Assembly: GCA_963728535.1 (NCBI GenBank) | Contig: CAVSKK010000001.1 | Span: forward strand, 2,232,001-2,296,000 | Origin: VAXT01 sp963728535 | Lineage (GTDB): Bacteria; Actinomycetota; Thermoleophilia; Gaiellales; Gaiellaceae | Direction: 5' to 3' | Length of the DNA stretch: 64,000 nucleotides | Notes under the pieces: generated by a model | What the model was told of the DNA's origin: nothing | What the model saw: only the letters and a program-made list of their open reading frames with translations | Databases searched by the model: none | Shown: positions 25,905-34,991 of the stretch, piece after piece | Position numbering within the stretch: position 1 is the first letter of the stretch | Layout: each line of letters opens with the position of its first letter | Program-made: the position numbers and the translations under genes

Positions 25905-26255
25905 ATGCGCAAGCTCTCGACCGCCTCGCGATTTGCCGAGCGGGAATTGCACGGGTTCGACGAGGCAGGCGGCGAGGAGCGGATCGTGGTCTGGATCGAG
26001 CGCAAGAGCGGCGGCGTGTGGGCCGTCGGCCGCGCGGTGAACCCGCAGTACCGGCCGAGCGACGAGCCCAGGCCCGACGACTACGTCTTCGAGGGTCACG
26101 AGCTCGCGGACGTGCTGGAGCACGCGAACGGGATCCTCGACGACGACGAACGCGTCTCCGAGGACGACGGGCGGCCCGAGCACATCCTGCCGTTCACCCG
26201 CAAGGAGCTGCTCGGCCCGCTCGAGCGCTGGTTCTTCGGGCGAGGCGAGCGATGA
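25905..26255 (+). CDS. Conserved hypothetical protein upstream of mqnD
   Basis: A 116-residue acidic soluble protein with no recognised domain. The middle alternates strands (ERIVVWIERKSGGVWAVGR) before an acidic helix (ELADVLEHANGILDDDERVS). It shares a four-base ATGA overlap with mqnD and so is translationally coupled to it; the link to menaquinone synthesis is only contextual. Confidence 0.65.
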   Translation: MRKLSTASRFAERELHGFDEAGGEERIVVWIERKSGGVWAVGRAVNPQYRPSDEPRPDDYVFEGHELADVLEHANGILDDDERVSEDDGRPEHILPFTRKELLGPLERWFFGRGER

Positions 26256-27079
26256 AGATCAGGCTCGGCCACAGCCCGGATCCAGACGACGCATTCATGT
26301 TCTGGGCTCTCTCCGCGGGCGAGGTCGATGCGCGCGGCTTCGAGTTCGAGCACGTCCTGCGTGACATCCAGACGCTGAACGAGTGGGCGCTCGAGGGCCG
26401 GCTCGAGGTGACTGCGATCTCGCTCCACTCGTACCCGTTCGTCCAGGACCGGTACGTCCTGCTCCCGCACGGGGCGAGCATGGGCTCGGGCTACGGGCCG
26501 ATCGTCGTCGCCCGCGAGCCGCTGACCGAAGACGATCTCCGCCGCGTCGAGATCGCCGTGCCCGGCCGCATGACGACCGCGTTTCTCACCCTGCGGCTGG
26601 CGATCGGCGAGTTCGCCTGGCGCGAGGTGCCCTTCGACCAGATCATGGACGAGGTCGCGTCCGGCACGGCCGAGGCCGGGCTCCTGATCCACGAGGGCCA
26701 GCTGACGTACGCCTCCGCCGGGCTGCACAAGGTGGTCGATCTGGGCGAGTGGTGGCTTGCCGACACGGGCCTGCCGCTGCCGCTCGGCGCGAACGTGGCC
26801 CGACGCGACCTGGGCCCTGAGGTCCTGCGGGAGCTGTCGGCGGTCCTCGCCGATTCGATCCGCGCCGGGCTCGACAACCGCGAGCGCGCGCTCGAGTACG
26901 CGTCGCAGTGGGGACGGGGCCTCGACGACGAGCTCGCCGACCGCTTCGTGGGCATGTACGTGAACGAGCTGACCGAGGACTACGGCGACGAGGGCCGGGC
27001 TGCTGTTCGCGAGCTCCTGCGGCGCGGTGAGGAGATCGGCGCTTTCGACGAGCCCGTGCGCGTCGAGTTCGTCACCTAG
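26252..27079 (+). CDS. mqnD: 1,4-dihydroxy-6-naphthoate synthase MqnD (futalosine pathway)
   Basis: A 275-residue periplasmic-binding-protein-fold enzyme that cleaves cyclic dehypoxanthinyl futalosine to 1,4-dihydroxy-6-naphthoate in the alternative menaquinone pathway. Family hallmarks are the N-terminal LGHSPDPDDAFMFWAL (residues 5-20), the central SLHSYPFVQDRY, and the catalytic-region LLIHEGQLTYAS containing a conserved His. No signal peptide, as expected. Other mqn genes are not in the window, so the pathway is dispersed. Confidence 0.9.
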   Translation: MKIRLGHSPDPDDAFMFWALSAGEVDARGFEFEHVLRDIQTLNEWALEGRLEVTAISLHSYPFVQDRYVLLPHGASMGSGYGPIVVAREPLTEDDLRRVEIAVPGRMTTAFLTLRLAIGEFAWREVPFDQIMDEVASGTAEAGLLIHEGQLTYASAGLHKVVDLGEWWLADTGLPLPLGANVARRDLGPEVLRELSAVLADSIRAGLDNRERALEYASQWGRGLDDELADRFVGMYVNELTEDYGDEGRAAVRELLRRGEEIGAFDEPVRVEFVT

Positions 27080-27089
27080 GCTGACGGCC

Positions 27090-28266
27090 ATGTCCAAGGC
27101 GGTCGTCTTGTCTGCGGTCAGAACGCCCATCGGGCGTCAAGGCGGCGTCCTTGCCGGCGTGCGGCCGGACGACCTCGCGGCGGCGGTGATCAAGGAAGCA
27201 GTCGAGCGCGCCGGTGTCCCCGCGGACGACATCGAGGACGTCTACTTCGGGGCAGCGAACCAGGCGGGGGAGGACAACCGCAACGTCGCTCGCATGGGAG
27301 CGCTCCTCGCCGGCCTGCCCCAGTCGGTCGCCGGCGTGACCGTGAACCGGCTCTGCGCGTCGGGGCTCTCGGCGGTCGTCTCGGCCTCGCACGCGATCGC
27401 AGCCGGTGACGGCGACCTTTTCGTTGCGGGGGGAGTCGAGTCGATGAGCCGCGCACCGCTGGTGATGGCAAAGCCCGACGAAGCGTCGGGTGGCAGCGAC
27501 CAGAAGGTCTGGGACACGACGCTCGGCTGGCGCTTCCCGAATCCGCGCATGGAAGAGATGTTCCCGCTCGAGTCGATGGGCGAGACCGGCGAGAACGTCG
27601 CCGAGCAGTACGGCGTGAGTCGCGAGGAGCAGGATGCGTTCGCGCTGCAATCGCAGCGGCGTTGGGCCGCCGCCGACGAGTCAGGACGCTTCGACGAGGA
27701 GATCGTCCCGATCGAGGGCGTGACTCGCGACGAGCATCCGCGGCCTGAAACGAACGCCGAGAAGATGGCCGCGCTGAAGCCGGCTTTTCGCGAGGGCGGA
27801 ACGGTCACGGCCGGTAACTCGAGCGGGATCAACGACGGCGCTGCCGCGCTCGTGATCGCGAGCGAGGAGCGCGCGCAGGCTCTTGGTGTCGAGCCGCTCG
27901 GGGCTTTCGTCGGGAGCGCTGTCGCGGGAGTCGACCCGCGCGTGATGGGCATCGGCCCCGTGCCGGCGGTGCGGAAGCTCCTCGAGCGCACGGGCATCGG
28001 GGTCGGTGACATCGACCTGGTCGAGCTGAACGAGGCGTTCGCTTCGCAGAGCCTCGTCGTCATCCGCGAGCTCGGCCTCGATCCGGAGCGCGTGAACGTG
28101 AACGGCGGCGCGATCGCGCTCGGCCACCCGCTCGGCATGAGCGGTGCGCAGGTTGGTCGTGACCCTTCTGCACGAGCTGCGCCGCCGCGAAGGTCGCTAC
28201 GGCCTCGCCACGCTCTGTGTCGGCGTCGGCCAGGGCCAGGCGGCTCTCTTCGAGCGTACGGACTAG
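27090..28266 (+). pseudogene. Acetyl-CoA acetyltransferase (thiolase), interrupted by a +1 frameshift
   Basis: A degradative thiolase that cleaves 3-oxoacyl-CoA or condenses two acyl-CoAs. The frame from ATG 27090 carries the nucleophilic Cys in VNRLCASGLSAV and the His in GGAIALGHPLGMSG. One extra base near 28150 then shifts the frame. The true C-terminus continues in the next frame (LVVTLLHELRRREGRYGLAT) and includes the second catalytic Cys in CVGVGQG, ending at TAG 28264. As given, the protein would run to 28415 and lack that Cys. It may be an assembly error or a recent lesion. It would fit the fatty or aromatic acid degradation genes nearby. Confidence 0.8.
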
Positions 28267-28269
28267 CGC

Positions 28270-29436
28270 ATGGACGTCATCACGTCGTATCTCGAGCTCT
28301 GCCTGCGCCTCGGCCGCCACATCGACGGGCTCGTCGACGCCTACTACGGCCCGCCGGAGATCTCGGAGCAGGTCGAGGCCGAGCAGTTGCGCGAGCCCTC
28401 GACCCTGGTGCGTGACGCTGCCGCCTTGCTCGAAGCGCTCGACGGGGACGCCCTCGGTGAGACCCGTAGCCGCTGGCTGCGCTCCCAGCTCGTCGGGCTC
28501 GAGACCGTTGCACGCCGGCTCGCGGGCGAGGAGGTCGCCTACGAGGACGAGGTCGAGCGCTGTTACGGCGTTCGACCGCAGTGGACGGACGAGGATGCCT
28601 TCGAGAGGGCTCACCGCGACCTCGACGAGGCACTCCCAGGCTCGGGAGCGGTCGCGGAGCGCTACCAGGCCTGGCGCGAGGGCGACGGCCTTCGCGGGGA
28701 GGAGCTGGCCCGGGTGTACCAGGCGCTCCTCGACGATTTCCGTTCGCGAACGGAGGCGTTGTTCGGCCTTCCGAAAGGAGAGGCAGTCGAGGTCGAGTAC
28801 GTCACCGACGAGCCCTGGGCTGCGTTCAACTACTACCAGGGAGGCCTGCTCAGCCGGGTCGCGGTGAACACGGATGTGGCCATGTCGCCCACCTTCCTGG
28901 TCGAGTTGGCCGCCCACGAGGCGTACCCCGGCCATCACACGGAGAACACGTGGAAGGAACAGCTCCTCGTGCGCGATGCGGGCTGCCTCGAAGAGTTGGC
29001 TCAGATGATCGGGGCGCCGGCTGCGCTGATCTCGGAAGGCATCGCCGGGCTCGCGCCGGAGATGATGCTCGGCGACGACGAGCAGGAGGTCACGGCCGAG
29101 CACATGCGTGGGACGGGCGTCGCCTACGACCCCGAGCTCTCGCGCGCGGTTCAAGAGGCAAGGCGCCCGCTCGAGAGAGCCGGCGGCAACGTCGCGCTGC
29201 TTCTTCACACCCGGAACGCCGCGACCGAGGAGGCCGTCGAGTACCACATGCGCTGGGCGCTCACCTCCCGCAAGCGCGCCGAGCAGGCCGTCCGCTTCAT
29301 CACCGACCCGGTCTGGCGCTCGTACGTGACGACCTACACGGACGGCTACGACCTCTGCAGCCATTTCGTGGACGGCGATCCGGCAAGGTTCAAGCGGCTG
29401 CTGACCGAGCAGCTCACTCCGCCGGACCTTCGCTAG
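28270..29436 (+). CDS. DUF885-like zinc metallopeptidase
   Basis: A 388-residue, mostly helical protein. The zinc site is HEAYPGHHTEN (about residues 217-227), similar to the His-Glu-x-x-Pro-Gly-His-His signature of DUF885 peptidases, and a downstream SEGIAGLAPEMM offers the acidic third ligand. No signal peptide. The substrate is probably a small peptide or peptide-like compound (family inference). It starts four bases after the thiolase stop and ends ten bases before the aldehyde dehydrogenase start, so it sits inside the same transcription unit. Confidence 0.75.
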   Translation: MDVITSYLELCLRLGRHIDGLVDAYYGPPEISEQVEAEQLREPSTLVRDAAALLEALDGDALGETRSRWLRSQLVGLETVARRLAGEEVAYEDEVERCYGVRPQWTDEDAFERAHRDLDEALPGSGAVAERYQAWREGDGLRGEELARVYQALLDDFRSRTEALFGLPKGEAVEVEYVTDEPWAAFNYYQGGLLSRVAVNTDVAMSPTFLVELAAHEAYPGHHTENTWKEQLLVRDAGCLEELAQMIGAPAALISEGIAGLAPEMMLGDDEQEVTAEHMRGTGVAYDPELSRAVQEARRPLERAGGNVALLLHTRNAATEEAVEYHMRWALTSRKRAEQAVRFITDPVWRSYVTTYTDGYDLCSHFVDGDPARFKRLLTEQLTPPDLR

Positions 29437-29445
29437 GGTCTCTCC

Positions 29446-30920
29446 ATGGCGGTCGCGACGGAGCGCGAATACCTGCTCTTCATCAACGGCGAGCAGTCGG
29501 AGCCCTCCGGCGGCGAGTTGAAGGAGCTCGTCGAGCCCGCAACAGGCGAAGCGCTGGCCAAGGTGGCGATTGGCAACGAGGCCGACGTCGACCGGGCCGT
29601 CGAGGCCGCGCGCGCCGCGCTCGAGGGCGACTGGGGCAGGACGCCGCCGACCGAGCGCTCGCGGCTGCTGCACGCGCTTGCCGATGCGATCCAGGCCAAC
29701 CGCAAGGAGCTCGCGGAGCTCGAGGTGCGCAACGTCGGCAAGGCGATCTCGTCGGTCAAGGCCGAGCTTGCCCAGGCGGTCGAGAACTTCCGCTTCTACG
29801 GATCGGCGATCGCCTCGATCGCCGGCCGCGCGAACCCGATCGGCGGCTCGCTCCTCTACTACTCGCTCAAGGAGCCCGTCGGGGTCGCGGGCCAGATCGT
29901 CCCCTGGAACTACCCGCTGATGATGACGACCTGGAAGCTGGCGCCCGCGCTGGCCGCGGGGTGCTCGATCGTCCTCAAGCCAGACTCGCAGACGCCGCTG
30001 AGCGCGCTCCGCATGGCCGAGCTCGCGAGCGAGGTCGGCTTCCCGCCGGGCTCGCTCAACGTCGTCCCCGGACCGGGGAAGACGATCGGCACCCATCTCG
30101 TCAAGCACCCCGGCGTCGACAAGATCGCGTTCACGGGCTCGACCGAGACGGGCGCGCAGATCATGCGAGACGGCTCCGACTCGATCAAGCGGCTGACGCT
30201 CGAGCTCGGCGGCAAGAGCCCGAGCCTCGTCTTCGCCGACGCCGAATCTCGCCGATGCGATTCCGAGCTCGGTCTGGTCGATCTACTACTCCGCGGGGCA
30301 GAGCTGCGAGGCGCGTTCGCGTGTGCTCGTCGAAAGCTCGCTCTACGACGATTTCGTCTCGCAGTTCTCCGAGGCGGCCGGCCGCCTGCGGGTCGGCGAT
30401 CCGCTCGATCCCGAGACGCAGGTCGGCTCGCTGATCTCGACCGATCACCGCGACCGCGTGCACGGCTACGTCGAGGCCGGCCGTGAGGAAGGCGCCGAGG
30501 TCGTCGCCGGCGGGGAGCCGGCCGAGGGCAAGGGAGCCTTCTACCCGCCGACGGTGCTCGCGAAGGTGGACAACCAGATGAAGGTCGCCCAGGAGGAGAT
30601 CTTCGGGCCGGTCGTCACGATCATCCCCTTCGAGGACGAGAAGGACGCAATCCGGATCGCGAACGACTCCCGCTACGGGCTGATGTCGACCGTCTGGACG
30701 GGCGATCCCGCTCGCGGGCATCGCCTCGCCCGGAAGATCAAGGCGGGGACGGTCGGCATCAACATGCCGTACACCGCGTTCCCCGGAATCCCGTTCGGCG
30801 GGTACAAGCAGTCCGGCTTCGGCCGCGAGCTCGGGCATCGAGACGCTCGAGCTCTACCTCGAGACGAAGAGCGTGATCGTCTCGACCAGCCCGAAGCCCT
30901 TCAATCCGTTCGGGCTATAG
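29446..30920 (+). pseudogene. Aldehyde dehydrogenase, interrupted by two +1 frameshifts
   Basis: An NAD(P)-dependent aldehyde dehydrogenase of about 490 residues, oxidising an aldehyde to an acid. The first segment holds the cofactor region VPWNYPLMMTTWKLAPA and the catalytic Glu in LELGGKSPSLVFADA. One extra base near 30245 moves the frame. The second segment has the catalytic Cys (AGQSCEARS) and EEIFGPVV. A further extra base near 30834 moves it again before the C-terminal TLELYLETKSV segment, which ends at TAG 30918. All three pieces match the family without gaps, so the lesions are recent or are sequence errors. Confidence 0.82.
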
Positions 30921-32083
30921 AAAGCCGCTACCGCTGGGTCGTCCTTGCGGCCGGCACGGCGGCGCAGGCGAGCTTCTCGGCGGTCCTGATCGGGCTCCCG
31001 GTGCTCGCGCCGGCGCTGCGCGAGCGGTACGACCTGTCGCTGACGGAGGTCGGTATCGCGCTCTCGAGCGTCTGGTTCGGGCCGATCCTGACGCTGCTGC
31101 CCTGGGGCCTCCTCGCCGACCGGGTCGGCGAGCGCATCGTCCTGGCGAGCGGGCTGAGCGTGTCCGGGCTGCTCGTGGCGGCGGCGGGCTGGGCGCCCAC
31201 GTTCGTGATGCTCGTCCTGCTTCTGGCGGTTGCGGGAGCTATGGGCGCGAGCGTCAACTCCGCGAGCGGTCGAGCGGTCATGCACTGGTTCCCCGCCCGG
31301 GAGCGAGGGCTCGCGCTCGGTGTCCGGCAGACCGCGATTCCGGTCGGGGGAGCGCTGGCCGCTGTCGCATTGCCGGCCGTGAACGCTGCGGGCGGATTGA
31401 AGGCGTCATTCATCCTTCTGGGCGCGGTCTGCCTCGCGAGCGCGGCTGTTGCCGCCGTGGTCATCCGAGAGGCGCCAGGGTCGGCGCCCGAAATCGAGAC
31501 CCAGGACGTCGAGTGGACCCTCCGGGACTCCCGCCTCTGGGTGCTCTCGACGGGCAGCGGTCTGTATCTCTCTGCGCAGATCGCGCTCACCGTGTTTCTC
31601 GTTCTGTTCCTCCATGACGTCCATGGGCTGAGCCCGGGTGAGGCGGCGGCAGCCCTCGCGGTTCTCCAGGTCGGCGCCGTCGTGACGAGGATCTCGGCCG
31701 GCCGGATCTCAGACGCGATGCAGGCTCGCATCCGGCCGTTGCGCTGGATCGGCCTGGCGAGCGCCGCCGGAGTGCTGCTCACGGCCGTCGTGACGCATGC
31801 GCCTGTGGCCGTCGTCGTCCCGGTGATGGTCGCGGCGGGTGCGATCTCGATGGCCTGGAACGGATTGTCCGTGACCGCCGCGGCCGAGCTCGCCGGCCGC
31901 ACGCGCAGCGGCGCCGCGATCGGCTTTCAGCAGACCACGCTCGGAGTGATCGGAGCCGGAGTTCCCGCCGCCTTCGCCTTCCTCGTGGAGACGACCTCGT
32001 GGCGGGCCGCCTTCGCACTCGCCTCGATCGGGCCGCTGGTGGGCTGGTACCTGCTGGGACGCCTGCCGGAGATCCGCGGCTAG
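30917..32083 (+). CDS. MFS transporter (12 TM)
   Basis: A major-facilitator transporter of about 388 residues. Helix 1 starts at RWVVLAAGTAAQASF, and motif A is visible after helix 2 as GLLADRVGERIVL. Twelve hydrophobic segments follow, ending at LVGWYLLGRLPEIRG. No ATG, GTG or TTG lies near the expected N-terminus; the frame continues upstream into the frameshifted dehydrogenase. ATA at 30917 overlaps the dehydrogenase TAG, but another indel or an undetected start is equally possible. It may import or export the substrate of the surrounding catabolic genes. Confidence 0.78.
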   Translation: MESRYRWVVLAAGTAAQASFSAVLIGLPVLAPALRERYDLSLTEVGIALSSVWFGPILTLLPWGLLADRVGERIVLASGLSVSGLLVAAAGWAPTFVMLVLLLAVAGAMGASVNSASGRAVMHWFPARERGLALGVRQTAIPVGGALAAVALPAVNAAGGLKASFILLGAVCLASAAVAAVVIREAPGSAPEIETQDVEWTLRDSRLWVLSTGSGLYLSAQIALTVFLVLFLHDVHGLSPGEAAAALAVLQVGAVVTRISAGRISDAMQARIRPLRWIGLASAAGVLLTAVVTHAPVAVVVPVMVAAGAISMAWNGLSVTAAAELAGRTRSGAAIGFQQTTLGVIGAGVPAAFAFLVETTSWRAAFALASIGPLVGWYLLGRLPEIRG

Positions 32084-32862
32084 GCGAGCTCTCGACGCAG
32101 GACCGATCCGGTGGCAGTTAGCGCCAGCCGTGTCTCGTCGAGACTGGGCTCGCGGGTCGTCAACCGTTGCAGGGCTAGGCCCGGGTACAGCAAGAAACGC
32201 GCAGTTGGCCGCGTTGAGCTCTGCACGGCCCGCCAGAGCTCCATCGAGACGGCGAGCGAGAACACGGCGAGCAGGATCGGTGTCCAGAGTGCCGGAGCGA
32301 AGGGCCAGAGGCGGTCGACGATGAGGCCGACCGGAAGCACGAGCGCGACGAAGTTCGTGCCGCAGCGCAGCGAGAAGCGCGACGGCTTCACCTCGCCCGC
32401 CCACGTGGCGGTGAGGTTGCCTTGCTCGGCCGCCGCGATCGCGCGGTGCTCGGCCCCGTGGAGGAAGAGCGTCCGGCCCCGCAAGAGCCAGGCAAGCATC
32501 ACTCCGGTCATGAGAAAGCCGGCGACGAGCGTCAAGGTGCCCGAGAAGAAGGCGAACAGGAGAGGCGAGAGGAGGACGGCGGTCAGCAGGACCTTCTCGC
32601 GTTGCCCAGCCACTCCGTCGCGCTGCATCAGCGGCGAGAACGACATGGCGAGACGAGCGAGGCCACGGAAAAGCGGGACCCGTGTGAAGAGTCGCGGCAC
32701 GCGCGGCATGTCGCCCTCGAGCAGCGATCCGTCGCGTCCTGCGAAGGCGAAGTAGCGCTCGCTGACGATCACGACGCCGTCAGGTCTCGCCATTCCGCCG
32801 AGCAGCGGCAGCGGGGTCGAATCCGCCCGCGCGAGTACGGCGGCGAGGCCTTCTGCCTGCAC
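32080..32862 (-). CDS. DUF1385 family membrane protein
   Basis: A 260-residue protein from GTG 32862 (MQAEGLAAVL). DUF1385 hallmarks are the opening GGMARPDGVVIVSE, LFLHGAEHRAI in the middle and the RCGTNFVALVLPVG segment. Three to four hydrophobic helices lie in the middle and C-terminal half. The function of the family is unknown; the conserved His-Gly-Ala-Glu-His motif suggests metal binding. It is convergent with the MFS gene (four-base stop overlap). Confidence 0.78.
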   Translation of the reverse strand: MQAEGLAAVLARADSTPLPLLGGMARPDGVVIVSERYFAFAGRDGSLLEGDMPRVPRLFTRVPLFRGLARLAMSFSPLMQRDGVAGQREKVLLTAVLLSPLLFAFFSGTLTLVAGFLMTGVMLAWLLRGRTLFLHGAEHRAIAAAEQGNLTATWAGEVKPSRFSLRCGTNFVALVLPVGLIVDRLWPFAPALWTPILLAVFSLAVSMELWRAVQSSTRPTARFLLYPGLALQRLTTREPSLDETRLALTATGSVLRRELA

Positions 32863-32885
32863 ACTCTCAGAGTGCCGGACCGCGC

Positions 32886-32911
32886 GGCCGCCCGGCAAGG
32901 GCCGGGCGGCC
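32886..32911 (-). terminator. GC-rich 11-bp hairpin after the small hydrophobic ORF
   Basis: GGCCGCCCGGC at 32886-32896 pairs perfectly with GCCGGGCGGCC at 32901-32911 across a 4-base loop. It follows the stop at 32933 (minus strand) and precedes the DUF1385 start. There is no U-tract, so it may be a weak terminator or an attenuator. Confidence 0.45.
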
Positions 32912-32932
32912 TATTTCAGCGGCTTCCTGGTC

Positions 32933-33010
32933 CTACCAGCGGCCACGGCTGAAGAAGCCGAGCAGCAGGAGAACAAGGACGACAATCAGGATGATCCAGA
33001 GAAGACTCAT
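32933..33010 (-). CDS. Tiny hydrophobic membrane protein (25 aa)
   Basis: A 25-residue product: MSLLWIILIVVLVLLLLGFF followed by a basic Ser-Arg-Gly-Arg-Trp end. One single-pass helix with a positive C-terminus. GGGGTGA lies nine bases before the ATG. It resembles small hydrophobic DUF3309-like proteins, but is too short to assign firmly. Confidence 0.5.
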   Translation of the reverse strand: MSLLWIILIVVLVLLLLGFFSRGRW

Positions 33011-33112
33011 GTGGTGGGTCACCCCCTTTCCGAGGTTCGTCTCGTCATTCCACGCGAGCGGCGATCCCAAACGGACGGTAGGCTCGCGGCCGTCAATCGA
33101 GGAGGAGCGGGA

Positions 33113-33391
33113 ATGGTCAGAGCGTTCGTCGTCTACGAATCCGAGCCCGACCCGGACCGGTACGCGAAGCACGCGGAGCTGTGCCGGCGGGTACCCGGTG
33201 CGACCTTCCGGCACGGCCCAGTCTTCGGCGCGCCGATGGGCGAGCCGAAGTTCCGTTACTACGCCGAGTGGGAGTTCCCGGACACCGACGCGTTCAAGAC
33301 CGCGGCCCGCACGGAGGAGTTCATGGCCACGGGCAAGGACGCGATGGAGATGGGGATCCCGATCCAGGTCCACTTCGCCGAAATCGAATGA
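33113..33391 (+). CDS. EthD-like dimeric alpha/beta-barrel protein
   Basis: A 92-residue ferredoxin-like-fold protein. ATG 33113 follows GGAGGAG. The EthD-type pattern is visible: an opening strand (RAFVVYESEPDPDRYAKH), FGAPMGEPKFRYYAEWEF, and DAFKTAARTEEFMATGKDAM at the end. Such proteins accompany degradation of ethers, aromatics and CoA-linked substrates, but often have no proven activity. It overlaps the enoyl-CoA hydratase gene by four bases. Confidence 0.75.
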   Translation: MVRAFVVYESEPDPDRYAKHAELCRRVPGATFRHGPVFGAPMGEPKFRYYAEWEFPDTDAFKTAARTEEFMATGKDAMEMGIPIQVHFAEIE

Positions 33392-34200
33392 CCGAACCGA
33401 CCTATCCAAGCCCGCGCTCGCCCGACGAGCTGGGCTTCGAGAAGATCGTCTACGAGAAGGCTCCGCCGCGGGCGACGATTACGTTCAACCGCCCGGAGAT
33501 CCTGAACGCCTTCGACTTCCAGATGCTCAGGGAACTCGCGCGCGCGTGCGAGGACGCTTCCTGGGACGACGAGATCCGCGTCGTCGTGCTGACCGGAGCC
33601 GGCCGGGCGTTCTGCGTCGGCGCCGACCTCAGCTCCTGGGCCGAGGACTACCTCGACAAGCCGAACGAGTACTGGAAGTGGTTCGGCGCGTTCAAGGATG
33701 CGCACGACAGGCTGCGGGAGATCGGCAAGCCGACGGTCGCGCGCATCAACGGGATCGCCGTCGGCGGTGGGAACGAGTTCCAGATGGCGTGCGATCTCGC
33801 CGTCATGGTCGACGACGCGTTCGTCCGCCACGTGGGGCCCGAGCATGGGTCGGTTCCCGCCGGCGGTGCGACCCAGTGGCTGACGATCATGGTCGGCGAC
33901 CGGCGCGCGCGGGAGATCGTCCTCATGTGCGAGGAGATCCCGGCTCAGAAGTGTGAGGAGTGGGGGCTCGTAAACCGTGTCGTCCCGGCGGCCGAGCTCG
34001 ATGCCGAGGTCGATCGCATGGTCGAGAACCTCGCCCGCAAGCTTCCGCAGACGACGCGCTACGCGAAGCAGCACCTGAACTTTTGGAAGGACCTCGCGTG
34101 GCACGAGACGATCAACCACGCCCGCGACTGGCTCGCGCTGTCGATGGCGACCGAGGAGCCGAAGGCCGCGATCAGGCGCTTCGTGGACAAGAACAAGTGA
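33388..34200 (+). CDS. Enoyl-CoA hydratase/isomerase family protein
   Basis: A crotonase-fold enzyme of 270 residues acting on an enoyl-CoA or ring-type acyl-CoA. The CoA-binding/oxyanion segments are FNRPEILNAFDFQM (about 33-46), GAGRAFCVGADLSSW (about 70-84) and INGIAVGGGNEFQMACDLAV (about 118-137). The usual catalytic Glu after the second oxyanion segment sits in a divergent region (GPEHGSVPAGGATQWL), so the reaction may be a ring hydrolysis or an isomerisation rather than classical hydration. Middle gene of a three-gene operon (33113-34967). Confidence 0.82.
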   Translation: MTEPTYPSPRSPDELGFEKIVYEKAPPRATITFNRPEILNAFDFQMLRELARACEDASWDDEIRVVVLTGAGRAFCVGADLSSWAEDYLDKPNEYWKWFGAFKDAHDRLREIGKPTVARINGIAVGGGNEFQMACDLAVMVDDAFVRHVGPEHGSVPAGGATQWLTIMVGDRRAREIVLMCEEIPAQKCEEWGLVNRVVPAAELDAEVDRMVENLARKLPQTTRYAKQHLNFWKDLAWHETINHARDWLALSMATEEPKAAIRRFVDKNK

Positions 34201-34967
34201 GCGAGCTCGTACTCGTCGAGCGGGACGGCCCGGTCGCGGTCGTCCTCCTGAACCGCCCGGATGCATTGAACGCGCTCTCGGACGAGCTGATGGAAGAGCT
34301 CGTTGGGGCGCTCGAGGAGCTGGACCGTGACGACGCCGTTCACTGCATCGTCCTCGGCGGGAACGACAAGGCCTTCGCGGCCGGCGCGGACATCGCCGAG
34401 CTAGCGCGCTCGTCGGCGATCGACCTCTACTACCAGCGGCGGATCGAGCGCTGGGACGCGATCCGCGGCCTCTGGACGCCGCTGGTGGCCGCGGTCTCGG
34501 GTTACTGCCTCGGCGGCGGCTGCGAGCTGGCCATGGCCTGCGACCTGATCGTCGCGTCCGAGACGGCGAGGTTCGGGCAACCGGAGACGGGCGTCGGCGT
34601 GATCCCGGGCGCGGGCGGAACGCAGCGGCTGACGCGCGCGGTCGGCAAGTCGCTTGCGATGGACGTGATCTTGAGCGGACGCTTCCTGACGTCCGAAGAG
34701 GCACTGGCGGCGGGACTCGTCGCGCGGGTGGTCGCCGAGGACGCGTGGCTCGAAGAGGCGAAGAAAGTCGCGCAGGAAATCGCGACGAAGGCCCCGATCG
34801 CGACGCGGCTCGCCAAGGAGGGCATCGACCGGGCCTACGAGGGCCCGCTCCAGCTCGGCCTCGAGTACGAGCGGCGGCTGCTCTACCTGGCCTTCGCGTC
34901 CGAGGACACGAAGGAAGGCCTGAACGCCTTCCTCGAGAAGCGCAAGCCCGAGTTCAAAGGCAAGTAG
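34197..34967 (+). CDS. Enoyl-CoA hydratase (crotonase, PaaF-like)
   Basis: A 256-residue classical crotonase. GTG 34197 overlaps the previous stop (GTGA). It carries LLNRPDALNALSDEL, NDKAFAAGADIAEL, VSGYCLGGGCELAMACDLIV and the catalytic Glu-containing GQPETGVGVIPGAGGTQRLT. It ends in NAFLEKRKPEFKGK, typical of short-chain enoyl-CoA hydratases. It hydrates trans-2-enoyl-CoA and could serve as the PaaF step of the phenylacetate pathway given the paa genes nearby, though fatty acid oxidation is as likely. Confidence 0.88.
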   Translation: MSELVLVERDGPVAVVLLNRPDALNALSDELMEELVGALEELDRDDAVHCIVLGGNDKAFAAGADIAELARSSAIDLYYQRRIERWDAIRGLWTPLVAAVSGYCLGGGCELAMACDLIVASETARFGQPETGVGVIPGAGGTQRLTRAVGKSLAMDVILSGRFLTSEEALAAGLVARVVAEDAWLEEAKKVAQEIATKAPIATRLAKEGIDRAYEGPLQLGLEYERRLLYLAFASEDTKEGLNAFLEKRKPEFKGK

Positions 34968-34991
34968 GCAGCCGCTCGAACTGTCGCGCTT

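Noticed and set aside
28140..28160. Programmed ribosomal frameshifting in the thiolase
   Set aside because: No slippery heptamer or downstream structure is evident, and thiolases are not known to use it; three insertions nearby point to error or decay.
28060..30108. A 682-codon minus-strand open frame across the thiolase, peptidase and dehydrogenase genes
   Set aside because: It is antisense to three recognisable genes and its translation is Arg/Leu/Gly-rich without domains, as expected from GC-rich third-codon bias.
33259..34704. 481-codon minus-strand frame opposite the two enoyl-CoA hydratases
   Set aside because: Antisense shadow with low-complexity Arg/Pro/Ser composition.
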